Origin: an uncultured bacterium
Lineage (GTDB): Bacteria > Verrucomicrobiota > Kiritimatiellia > RFP12 > UBA1067
NCBI GenBank assembly: GCA_902779075.1
Contig: CACZAK010000153.1
Span: 1 to 15,792 of the forward strand
DNA: 15,792 nucleotides
Reading direction: 5' to 3'
This document shows, in pieces, positions 7,902 through 14,304 of the stretch; the stretch's first letter is position 1, and every line of letters starts with the position of its first letter. A program made the translations under genes and the position numbers. Below the pieces are notes generated by a model. That model worked only from the letters and a program-made list of their open reading frames with translations. It was not told where the DNA came from and did not search any database.

Positions 7902-8879
7902 ATGGAAAAAATTGCAATTGTCGGTTTCGGCTTCATGGGCCGGTTGCACTACGGGAACTGGAAACGGATTCCCGGCGCTCGCGTTGTCGCGATATGCGAC
8001 GCCAATCTCGCGCAGTTCCGCGATGTTTCGGACGGGAACATCGCGGGCGTAGACGCCTCCACCGACTTCACGGGCATTGACCTCTACGACGACATGGGGA
8101 AGATGCTTGCGGCGGGTGGATTCGACGTCGTGGACGTCACGCTTCCCACGCCGCTCCACCCGGAGGCGACGGTCGCCGCTCTGAAGGCCGGCTGCCACGT
8201 GCTCTGCGAGAAGCCGATGGCGCTTGACGTGGCGTCATGCGACCGGATGCTCGCCGCCGCGAAGCGCACGGGGAGGGTCCTTCTCGTGGGACACTGTCTC
8301 CGCTTCTGGCCCGAGTACGCTGCTCTCAAGAAGCTGATCGACTCCGGCAAGTACGGCAAGGTTGTGGCTGCGGAGTTCTCCCGCGTCACGCCGCCGCCGG
8401 ACGGCAAGGGCACGCACGGCTGGTTTTTCGACGAGAAGAAGTCTGGCGGCTGTCTTCTCGACCTGCACATCCACGATGCGGACATGGTGCGCTTCCTCTT
8501 CGGCCCGCCGAAGGGCACGGATGCCGTGGTACACCGTCGCGCCGGCGGGCTTCTCGACCACGCACAGGTGCGCTACGCCTACCCCGACAAGGTGGTGACG
8601 GCGACCGCCTCGTGGGCCGTCTCGAAGACGCACGGGTTCGAGGCGTCGTTCCGCGTGGTGCTTAAGGATGCCACGGTCGTGTTCGACGCGAAACGCGCGA
8701 CGCCGTTCATGGTCTATCCGCAGAAGGGTAAACCGTATGCGCCGAAGGTTTCCGCGCGTTCGGCCTACGAGGCCGAGCAGCGATATTTCCTCGATGTCGT
8801 ACGGGGACGCGCTGTCGAGCCTATTCTCACAGCGCGTGACGCACGCGATGCCGTTGCGCTCGTGAAGTCGCTTGTCTGA
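7902..8879 (+). CDS. Gfo/Idh/MocA-family NAD(P)-dependent oxidoreductase
   Basis: A 325-residue sugar or polyol dehydrogenase of the Gfo/Idh/MocA family. The Rossmann nucleotide-binding motif GFGFMG is at 8-13 right after the first strand (EKIAIV). The family motif EKPMALD is at 103-109, with Lys104 the usual catalytic or substrate lysine. The C-terminal alpha/beta domain carries 'GGCLLDLHIHDADMVRFLFG' (182-201), whose His and Asp residues match family active-site positions. The substrate cannot be read from sequence. The next gene is a Wzz-like chain-length protein 18 bp downstream, so a role in nucleotide-sugar or surface polysaccharide metabolism is plausible but inferred. ATG 7902 is preferred over the upstream in-frame ATG at 7866 because alignment with the family begins at MEKIAIVG and a -10 box lies between the two. 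Confidence 0.9.
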   Translation: MEKIAIVGFGFMGRLHYGNWKRIPGARVVAICDANLAQFRDVSDGNIAGVDASTDFTGIDLYDDMGKMLAAGGFDVVDVTLPTPLHPEATVAALKAGCHVLCEKPMALDVASCDRMLAAAKRTGRVLLVGHCLRFWPEYAALKKLIDSGKYGKVVAAEFSRVTPPPDGKGTHGWFFDEKKSGGCLLDLHIHDADMVRFLFGPPKGTDAVVHRRAGGLLDHAQVRYAYPDKVVTATASWAVSKTHGFEASFRVVLKDATVVFDAKRATPFMVYPQKGKPYAPKVSARSAYEAEQRYFLDVVRGRAVEPILTARDARDAVALVKSLV

Positions 8880-8897
8880 AAATTTTTGGGTAGTATT

Positions 8898-10100
8898 ATG
8901 CGTTTTCTTTCCTTAATATTGCTTCTTGCCGTCGGACTCGGCGCGGCGTGGGGCGTGTGCCGTTTTGTGACGCCGCGTTACGAGGCCCGGTGCGAATGTG
9001 AGGTCGCGTTCGGACACCAGGGCGAAGGTGGGTACGAGGAAAAACTCAACACGCGCCTCGAGGTCTGGCGGGCGGAACTGGCCGGAGAGCTTGCGGGCGC
9101 GGAAATAGAGCGCGTGCCGAGGTCGCGTCTCGTGTCGGTGACAGCGCGCGGGGCGAGCGGCGAAGACGTGGCGGCGCGCGCCAACGCCGCCGCAGAGGCG
9201 CTTGTAGCGTACACGGAGAAGGTTAACGCATCGCGTTTCAGCACGGCAACGACGAAGATCGGCGCGGAAGTGGAGCGGCTGCGAGAGGCGGACGAGCGCA
9301 TCACGCAGAAACTGCTTGCGCTACGCACGGCCAGCGTGACTGACACGCAGGTTTCCGAACGGCGGCTGCTCGAACAGAGCCTCGCGCAGACCACCGCCAA
9401 CATCCTCGAACAGGAGAAGCGCGTGCGGGAGGCCGAGACGCTGGCGAGCTTTCTGGAGGTGGCGCGGACGCGGCCGGGGGACCTCGGCGCGTTCCCTTCT
9501 ACAGTGCCGAAGGAGTCGGAGGTGCGACGCTCCCATGCTGCGTGGTCCGCCGCGCGGAGCCGCCTTGCCAACCTGCGCGCCAAGTACACGGATGAGCATC
9601 CTGAGGTGGAGATAGCGAAGAAGATGCTTGTCTCGACGGCGAAGCAGTTCGCGGACGTGATCGTGGGGGCGTCCGCCGTGGCGGACAGCAACCTGACGGC
9701 TGCCCAGAACCAGCTGAAGGCGTTTCGCCGCACGGCCAGCGGCCTGCGCGCCGAACTGGAGGGGATGAGTCTCCGCGCGACCGAGGCCAGCGGCGGAATC
9801 GAGCGACTGCAGGAAGAGAAGAGAGTCACGCGCGAGATGTACGAGGAGGCGCTGAAGAAGGAGAACGAGATGCGCGTGGCGGCCGGACAGGATGCAGACC
9901 ACGTTCGCGTGGTGCGCGCGGCGTCCGTGCCGTCGAAACCCGTATTCCCCGATTCGCGCATCGCATACGCTGTAGGCGGCGGATTGCCGGCGCTGCTGTG
10001 GATTCTTTGGGGGATTATCTGGCCCTCGGCGCCCCGTCACCGCCACCGTCACCACCACCGCAATTTCCATACTGGAAGCACGGACGGCGATTTGGTATAA
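8898..10100 (+). CDS. Wzz/GumC-type polysaccharide chain-length determinant protein
   Basis: A 400-residue protein with the polysaccharide co-polymerase layout: an N-terminal membrane segment (about 3-22), a periplasmic part dominated by Arg/Glu/Ala-rich coiled coil (about 110-330), the motif 'KYTDEHPEVEIAKKML' typical of Wzz/GNVR domains, and a proline-rich 'PSKPVFPDSR' just before a second membrane segment (about 355-376). The cytoplasmic tail is short and rich in His and Arg (RHRHRHHHRNFH, about 380-391). No tyrosine-kinase domain is attached, so it is a short form. Such proteins set the length of O-antigen, capsule or exopolysaccharide chains. The gene probably shares the promoter of the preceding oxidoreductase. 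I prefer ATG 8898 to the in-frame TTG at 8886. Its TAA stop lies inside the purC promoter -10. Confidence 0.82.
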   Translation: MRFLSLILLLAVGLGAAWGVCRFVTPRYEARCECEVAFGHQGEGGYEEKLNTRLEVWRAELAGELAGAEIERVPRSRLVSVTARGASGEDVAARANAAAEALVAYTEKVNASRFSTATTKIGAEVERLREADERITQKLLALRTASVTDTQVSERRLLEQSLAQTTANILEQEKRVREAETLASFLEVARTRPGDLGAFPSTVPKESEVRRSHAAWSAARSRLANLRAKYTDEHPEVEIAKKMLVSTAKQFADVIVGASAVADSNLTAAQNQLKAFRRTASGLRAELEGMSLRATEASGGIERLQEEKRVTREMYEEALKKENEMRVAAGQDADHVRVVRAASVPSKPVFPDSRIAYAVGGGLPALLWILWGIIWPSAPRHRHRHHHRNFHTGSTDGDLV

Positions 10101-10101
10101 T
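10093..10101 (+). promoter_or_regulatory. extended -10 promoter before purC
   Basis: A consensus TGG-TATAAT (hexamer 10096-10101). The upstream -35 region (about 10073, TGGAAG) is weak, as is common for extended -10 promoters. The TAA of the preceding gene (10098-10100) lies within the hexamer. The start site would be near 10108, leaving a leader of about 22 nt. Confidence 0.7.
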
Positions 10102-10115
10102 CTTCCCCGTATCTG

Positions 10116-10121
10116 AAAGGA
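10116..10121 (+). promoter_or_regulatory. Shine-Dalgarno AAAGGA of purC
   Basis: AAAGGA lies 8 nt before the ATG at 10130, supporting this start. Confidence 0.65.
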
Positions 10122-10129
10122 TTTGAAAG

Positions 10130-10928
10130 ATGAAATACGACAAGAACCATGCGCTTCTCGAGACGCGCATTCCAGGCCTTCCCCCGCCGAAGAGCGGGAA
10201 GGTGCGCGACGTGTTTGACCTCGGCGACACGCTCCTGATGGTGGTCACGGACCGCATCAGCGCGTTCGACGTGATCCTCCCGTGCGGCGTGCCGGACAAG
10301 GGCAAGGTGCTCAACGCGCGGACGCTCGATGCTCGTGAAGAAGGTGAACATGGTGGAGGTGGAGTGCATCGCGCGCGGCTACCTCACCGGCAGCGGCTGG
10401 AAGGAGTACCAGAAGTCCGGTACGGTCAACGGACAGAAGCTCCGCGAAGGCTACCAGAACGCCTCCAAGCTCGACGAGGTGCTTTTCACGCCCACCACGA
10501 AGGCGGCGATCGGCGACCACGACGAGGCGATCGACTACGCGCAGACGGAGGCGCTCGTGGGTGCGGATACGGCGAAGCTCCTCAAGGACGCCACGATCGG
10601 ACTCTACTCGAAGGCGGCGGACTACGCGCTCCAGCACGGCATCATCATAGCGGATACGAAGTTCGAGTTTGGCACGGACGCGGACGGCTCACTAATTCTC
10701 GCGGACGAGGTGCTCACGCCCGACAGTTCCCGCTTCTGGCCGCAGTCTTCCTACGCGGTGGGCGCGAACCCGCCGTCGCTCGACAAGCAGTTCGTGCGCG
10801 ACTGGCTTGATTCCATCCACTTCAACCACCAGCCTCCGGGGCCTGTGCTTCCGGACGACGTGATCGCACGCACGCGCGAGATCTACGTGAAGGCATACGA
10901 GGAGCTGAGTGGAAAGAAGCTGGTCTGA
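10130..10928 (+). pseudogene. purC: SAICAR synthase (purC), internal deletion plus frame change
   Basis: SAICAR synthetase joins aspartate to CAIR in purine synthesis. The first 65 codons give a normal N terminus: '[20 protein letters not shown]', '[20 protein letters not shown]'. Near nt 10315-10328 the frame fails, and the homology resumes in the +1 frame as '[20 protein letters not shown]', then '[11 protein letters not shown]', and on to a normal C terminus ending 'YEELSGKKLV' (stop 10926-10928). Intact homologues, as I recall them, have about 30-45 extra residues between 'KGKVLN' and 'RSMLVKK' (a conserved FWF and PNH-containing region), so a block is missing as well as the frame changing. 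If read as written, the first frame continues out of register to 10810. Either the gene is dead or the assembled sequence has a deletion here. Promoter and ribosome-binding site are intact, and downstream genes overlap it. Confidence 0.85.
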
Positions 10929-11268
10929 GGAGGCCCGCGCGGCGCTGGACGCCTATCCGTGGAAGAACCCCGCGGACAAGGCGCGCGCCGCGCGCGAGGC
11001 GGAACTCGTGAGTTTCGGCGAGTCCGTGGAGGTCGCGGATCTTCCGCTTGCGGTGCGGCGCTGGGCGGCGAAACTCTCACGGCCGCGCTTCGTCTGGAAC
11101 GGCGAAAGCTGGCAGGAGATCCATGCGGCCTTTGAAAAAGCGATTCTGGAGCAGGTGCTCAAACGGGCACGCGGCAACGTCTCGGCAGCCGCGCGTCTGT
11201 TGAAGACGACGCCGAGGGTGATTTCATACAAAGCAAAAAAGAACGGAGTTAGTTATGGGATTCTTTGA
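10909..11268 (+). CDS. Fis-type helix-turn-helix protein resembling the C-terminal stub of an NtrC-family activator
   Basis: A 119-residue protein. The C terminus is a Fis/HTH_8 DNA-binding domain: 'AFEKAILEQVLKRARGNVSA', 'AARLLKTTPRVISYKAKKNG'. The N-terminal part, with 'WSEEARAALDAYPWKNP' and 'ELVSFGESVEVADLPLAVR', follows the pattern of the last AAA+ subdomain and linker of sigma-54 activators ('..S.EA...L..Y.WPGN.REL', '..L..G..I...DLP..'). However, the GNVREL sensor II signature is replaced and no ATPase core is present. It could therefore bind DNA but not drive sigma-54 open-complex formation. GTG 10909 overlaps the purC end by 20 nt and has GAGGAG only 4 nt upstream, so the exact start is uncertain. 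The stop overlaps ybaB by 14 nt, implying co-translation. Confidence 0.75.
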   Translation: MERSWSEEARAALDAYPWKNPADKARAAREAELVSFGESVEVADLPLAVRRWAAKLSRPRFVWNGESWQEIHAAFEKAILEQVLKRARGNVSAAARLLKTTPRVISYKAKKNGVSYGIL

Positions 11269-11572
11269 CGGAATCAAGCAGGCCATGCAGATGCGCAGCG
11301 AGGCTAAGAAGCTTCAGGCCGAAATCGAGAAGATCACGGTGGAGTACTCCAACGGCGGCATCACGGCCACGGCACGCGGCGACATGACGATCACGTCGAT
11401 CAAGATCGCGCCCGAGACGTGGGCCGAAGTCGTTTCCGGCAAGAAGGAGCGCTTCGAGACCATGCTCTTCAACGTCATCAGCGGCGCGCTCAAGAACGTC
11501 AAGAAGGCGACGCAGGAGCAGATGGCGAACATGATGAAGTCCGGCGGGATGTCGGGCCTCTTCGGGCAGTGA
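11255..11572 (+). CDS. ybaB: YbaB/EbfC-family nucleoid-associated protein
   Basis: A 105-residue protein of the YbaB/EbfC family, small dimeric DNA-binding proteins of the nucleoid that are usually encoded next to recR. It has the N-terminal amphipathic helix 'AMQMRSEAKKLQAEIEKI', a central beta region 'VEYSNGGITATARGDMTITS', and a C-terminal helix with a Met/Gly-rich tail ending 'GGMSGLFGQ'. GGAG lies 6 nt before the ATG. The gene overlaps the upstream HTH gene by 14 nt, and its TGA overlaps the recR start (TGATG). In many bacteria dnaX, ybaB and recR form one cluster. Here dnaX lies about 3.4 kb away on the other strand. Confidence 0.92.
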   Translation: MGFFDGIKQAMQMRSEAKKLQAEIEKITVEYSNGGITATARGDMTITSIKIAPETWAEVVSGKKERFETMLFNVISGALKNVKKATQEQMANMMKSGGMSGLFGQ

Positions 11573-12183
11573 TGCTCGCGCCGATCGAAAACCTCGTGCG
11601 GAACCTCGGCCGCCTGCCCGGCCTCGGCCGACGCAGCGCCGGACGCGCCGCGCTTGCGCTCGTGCGCGAGCCGGAGCGTCTGCTTGAACCGCTTGTCCTC
11701 GCATTGCGCGACGCGCAGGCGAACGTATGCGCGTGTGCGCGCTGCGGCGCGTTCACGGTGCGCGGCGAGGATCCATGCGCGCTCTGTACGGACGCGACGC
11801 GCGATGGCGGCGTGGTGTGCGTGGTGGAGGAGGCTGCGGACGTCGTGACGATCGAGTCGTCCGGTGCGTTCCGCGGACGCTACCACGTCCTCGCCGGCAA
11901 GCTCTCCCCCGTACGCCACTGCGGCCCCGACAAGCTCCGCATCGCCGAGCTGAAGGACCGCATCGCGCGCGAGGGGTTCGGCGAGGTGCTGCTCGCGCTT
12001 TCGACGGACATGGAAGGGGACGCAACGGCCGGATACCTGGCGGAGACCCTGCGCGAGTTCCCCTCCGCAACCGCGCCCGTGAAGGTGACGCGCCTCGCCT
12101 TCGGCCTGCCGGCCGATTCTGGCGTCGCGTATTCAGACCCCCTCACGCTACGGCGCGCGATCATCCACCGCTGCCCCGCATAA
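11572..12183 (+). CDS. recR: recombination mediator protein RecR
   Basis: A 203-residue RecR, which works with RecO (and RecF) to load RecA on gapped DNA. Family features appear in order: helix-hairpin-helix 'LGRLPGLGRRSAGRAAL' (12-28); a C4 zinc finger with Cys55, Cys58, Cys69 and Cys72; and a Toprim domain from 'GVVCVVEEAADVVTIESSG', with 'RYHVLAGKLSP' and 'EVLLALSTDMEGDATAGYL'. The start is the ATG overlapping the ybaB stop. This is shorter than the long open frame, which begins inside ybaB at 11419 and is not the real start. Translation is probably coupled to ybaB. I find no clear plus-strand terminator directly after the stop. Confidence 0.95.
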   Translation: MLAPIENLVRNLGRLPGLGRRSAGRAALALVREPERLLEPLVLALRDAQANVCACARCGAFTVRGEDPCALCTDATRDGGVVCVVEEAADVVTIESSGAFRGRYHVLAGKLSPVRHCGPDKLRIAELKDRIAREGFGEVLLALSTDMEGDATAGYLAETLREFPSATAPVKVTRLAFGLPADSGVAYSDPLTLRRAIIHRCPA

Positions 12184-12192
12184 GCATGAAAA

Positions 12193-12219
12193 AACCGCCC
12201 GACTAAGCCTCGGACGGTT
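12193..12219 (-). terminator. Rho-independent terminator of tRNA-His
   Basis: On the minus strand a 10-bp stem (12219-12210 with 12202-12193, one non-Watson-Crick pair) and 7-nt loop are followed by a T run (complement of A 12189-12194). It lies just downstream of the tRNA CCA. On the plus strand the stem is followed by A, so it is not an obvious terminator for recR. Confidence 0.8.
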
Positions 12220-12227
12220 CAAAAAAA

Positions 12228-12304
12228 TGGGGCAAGAGACGGGGCACGATCCCGCAACCCTCAGATCCACAATCTGATGCTCTACCAATTGAGCTACTCT
12301 CGCC
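12228..12304 (-). tRNA. tRNA-His (anticodon GTG)
   Basis: A 77-nt cloverleaf on the minus strand including the histidine-specific G-1 and an encoded CCA (12230-12228). Acceptor stem GCGAGAG with CTCTTGC; D arm 'AGCTCAATTGGTAGAGC'; anticodon stem TCAGA with TCTGA around the loop TTGTGGA (anticodon GTG at 12270-12268); T stem GCGGG with CCCGT. The discriminator base is C73, opposite G-1, as histidyl-tRNA synthetase requires. The T loop reads ATCGTGC instead of the usual TTCRANY. Confidence 0.95.
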
Positions 12305-12322
12305 ATCGGAAAAACGGCAAAT

Positions 12323-12351
12323 AGTATACCGAATCCCCGCGCATGTTTCAA
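12323..12351 (-). promoter_or_regulatory. strong sigma-70 promoter of tRNA-His
   Basis: On the minus strand TTGAAA (12351-12346), exactly 17 bp, TATACT (12328-12323). The start site would be near 12316, about 12 nt before the mature tRNA 5' end. This is the closest match to the sigma-70 consensus in the window. Confidence 0.85.
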
Positions 12352-12402
12352 CCGTGAATTTCATTTTATTTTTCCGCCGCGAGACTATTTGTCACGCTCC
12401 GC

Positions 12403-12431
12403 TTTACCCGCGCGCGCGGATATGATAGAAT
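12403..12431 (+). promoter_or_regulatory. promoter of the carboxyltransferase gene
   Basis: TTTACC (12403-12408), 17 bp, then TGa-TAGAAT (hexamer 12426-12431). Exactly 7 nt separate the hexamer from the ATG at 12439, so the message should be leaderless. No Shine-Dalgarno sequence is present. Confidence 0.7.
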
Positions 12432-12438
12432 ATTCGCC

Positions 12439-14304
12439 ATGAAAAACGACACGCAGAAGAGAATTCGCATCACTGACACGACCTTGCGCGACGCGCACCA
12501 GTCCCTTTGGGCCACGCGCATGCGCACGGACGACATCCTCCAGATCGCCTCGGCAATCGACGACGCCGGCTACTACTCGCTGGAATGCTGGGGCGGTGCG
12601 ACGTTTGACGTTTGCATGCGCTTCCTGCGTGAGAACCCGTGGGAGCGCCTGCGCCAGATCAAGTCCGTCTGCAAGAAGACGCCCCTGCAGATGCTCTTGC
12701 GCGGACAGAACATCCTCGGCTACAAGCACTACCCAGACGACATTGTGGACCGCTTTGTGGCGCTTGCCTGCGAGAACGGCATGGACATCTTCCGCGTGTT
12801 CGACGCGCTTAACGACCCGCGCAACCTCGAGAAGGCCATCGCGAGCGTGAAGAAGTACGGCGGCCACGCGCAGGGCACGATTTCCTATACCACCTCGCCC
12901 GTCCACACGGTCGAGAACTACGTGAAGCTCGCGAAGGAGCAGGAGGCGATGGGCATCGACTCCCTCGCCATCAAGGACATGGCCGGCATCCTCACGCCCG
13001 GCGCGGCGCGCGAACTCGTGGGCGCGCTCGTGAAGGCGCTTCCCGAAATGCCGATCCAGATCCACTCCCACATGACGAGCGGCATGGCGGCCGCGATGTA
13101 CCTCGCTGCCGTGGAGGCGGGCGCGGGCTGCGTGGACTGCGCGATTTCCACGATGTCCAGCTTTAGCTCCCAGCCCCCGTGCGAGTCGATGGTCGCGATT
13201 CTCGAGAGCGAGGGCTACGATACGGGTCTTGACCAGAAGAAACTCGCCGAGATCAATGCCTACTTCCGCGAGTTGAAGGCGAAGCGCCAACCCGCGTCCA
13301 CTGCGAAGGTGGAGGCCGTGGACGCGGGCGTTCTCGTACACGCGATCCCCGGCGGCATGATTTCCAACCTCCGCAGCCAGCTCGCCCAGCAGGGCGCGCT
13401 CGACCGCCTCCCCGAGGTGCTGGAGGAGCTGCCGAAGACGCGCGCCGACATGGGCTATCCGCCGCTCGTCACGCCGACCTCGCAGATCGTCGGCGTGCAG
13501 AGCGTGCTGAACGTCCTCTCTGGCAAGCGCTACTCGATGGTCACGGACGAGACGAAGCACTACGCCGCCGGCTACTACGGACGCACCCCCGCGCCGATCG
13601 AGAAGAAGCTCGCGAAGAAGCTGCAGGGCGGCCTCAAGCCGATTACATGCCGTCCGGCCGACCTCCTGAAGCCCGGTCTCGCCGCAGCCGCACGGGAAAT
13701 CCCCGCAAAGCTCGTGCAGGCAGAGGAGGACATCCTTTCTTACTGTCTCTTCCCAGAGGTCGCGCTCGGCTACTTCAAGTGGCGTGCGCAGCCTGACGAC
13801 GCGAAGGACCCGATTCCCGCCGACGTGGAGATGCAGAAGGCGGAGTCCGCTGCGACGCCGGCACCTGCAGCCGACGCCGAGACTGCCAAGTTCGCCGAAA
13901 TCGGCAAGGCGTTCGCCGCGCTCATGGCGGCGTGCGGCGGCACGAAGGTGGATCTTTCCGCCGTCAAGCTTGGAGAGGCGGCGCAGGGTGGCAAAGTCGG
14001 AGAAGCGGCGCTCTCGCCGCTTCAGGCAACGGGAAGCGACAAGAGTGTCGCTTCTCCGGCCCAAGAACCCACGGGCACGCCCGTCGTGGCGCCGCTCAAC
14101 GGCACGTTTTACCGTAGCGCAGGTCCGGGCAAGCCGGAGCTCGCTGCGGACGGTGCGTCCGTCAAGACCGGCGACGCCGTCTGCATCGTAGAGGCGATGA
14201 AACTCTTCAACCAGATCAAGGCCACGGCCTCTGGCACGATCACATTTGCGGCTAAGCACGGCGCTGCCGTCGCGAAAGGCGAGACGATAGCATGGATTTC
14301 CTGA
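12439..14304 (+). CDS. biotin-dependent carboxyltransferase, PycB/OadA type, with AccB-like biotinyl domain
   Basis: A 621-residue protein of the pyruvate carboxylase subunit B / oxaloacetate decarboxylase alpha family, which moves CO2 between carboxybiotin and pyruvate or oxaloacetate. The TIM-barrel carboxyltransferase shows 'RITDTTLRDAHQSL' (metal Asp13), 'FRVFDALNDPRN' (118-129), 'IDSLAIKDMAGIL' (Lys179, the usual carbamylated metal ligand) and 'IHSHMTSGMA' (metal His209 and His211). The conserved PycB domain follows to about 450. A flexible Ala-rich linker leads to a biotinyl domain at about 548-621 with 'EAMKLFN'; the biotinylated lysine is Lys588. The domain's 'VVAPLNGTFYRSAGPG' resembles acetyl-CoA carboxylase BCCP more than the EAMKM type usual in OadA. 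A biotin carboxylase or membrane OadB partner would have to lie outside the window, so anaplerotic carboxylase and decarboxylase roles cannot be told apart. Confidence 0.9.
   Translation: MKNDTQKRIRITDTTLRDAHQSLWATRMRTDDILQIASAIDDAGYYSLECWGGATFDVCMRFLRENPWERLRQIKSVCKKTPLQMLLRGQNILGYKHYPDDIVDRFVALACENGMDIFRVFDALNDPRNLEKAIASVKKYGGHAQGTISYTTSPVHTVENYVKLAKEQEAMGIDSLAIKDMAGILTPGAARELVGALVKALPEMPIQIHSHMTSGMAAAMYLAAVEAGAGCVDCAISTMSSFSSQPPCESMVAILESEGYDTGLDQKKLAEINAYFRELKAKRQPASTAKVEAVDAGVLVHAIPGGMISNLRSQLAQQGALDRLPEVLEELPKTRADMGYPPLVTPTSQIVGVQSVLNVLSGKRYSMVTDETKHYAAGYYGRTPAPIEKKLAKKLQGGLKPITCRPADLLKPGLAAAAREIPAKLVQAEEDILSYCLFPEVALGYFKWRAQPDDAKDPIPADVEMQKAESAATPAPAADAETAKFAEIGKAFAALMAACGGTKVDLSAVKLGEAAQGGKVGEAALSPLQATGSDKSVASPAQEPTGTPVVAPLNGTFYRSAGPGKPELAADGASVKTGDAVCIVEAMKLFNQIKATASGTITFAAKHGAAVAKGETIAWIS
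13998..14058. repeat. 61-bp BIME-like palindrome of two opposed CTCT hairpins
   Basis: Two 9-bp-stem hairpins lie head to head. The first is GAAGCGGCG-CTCT-CGCCGCTTC (14002-14023) and the second GAAGCGACA-AGAG-TGTCGCTTC (14033-14054). The pair is enclosed by a perfect 10-bp inverted repeat CGGAGAAGCG / CGCTTCTCCG (13998-14007, 14049-14058). The second hairpin shows the CTCT loop on the opposite strand. The element is in frame within the inter-domain linker of the carboxyltransferase. The layout resembles paired REP (BIME) sequences. Mobility or dispersal is inferred. Confidence 0.7.

Noticed and set aside
7845..8198. Extension of the dnaX frame upstream to 8198
   Set aside because: DnaX homology begins at MSENQVHIALPLKYRPKTF. 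The extra part is antisense to the Gfo/Idh gene and crosses both promoters.
8978..9961. A 327-codon minus-strand frame opposite the Wzz-like gene
   Set aside because: Ser/Ala/Arg-rich shadow frame with no domain. The plus strand has membrane segments and the Wzz motifs in the right order.
10300..10340. Programmed ribosomal frameshift in purC
   Set aside because: No slippery heptamer is present, and a frameshift alone would not restore the missing conserved block.
10329..10928. The second half of purC as an independent gene starting at ATG 10329
   Set aside because: It lacks the N-terminal ATP-binding part, has no ribosome-binding site, and the residues before the ATG (GRS) also match SAICAR synthase. 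It is better read as the rear part of a broken purC.
11419..11571. Longer recR start inside ybaB
   Set aside because: RecR homology starts at MLAPIENLVRNLGRLPG. The upstream codons are ybaB in another frame.
12385..14259. A 624-codon open frame on the minus strand opposite the carboxyltransferase gene
   Set aside because: It is a by-product of high GC and codon bias on the real strand. The plus-strand frame has clear catalytic motifs, while the antisense frame is Arg/His/Leu-rich with no recognisable domain.
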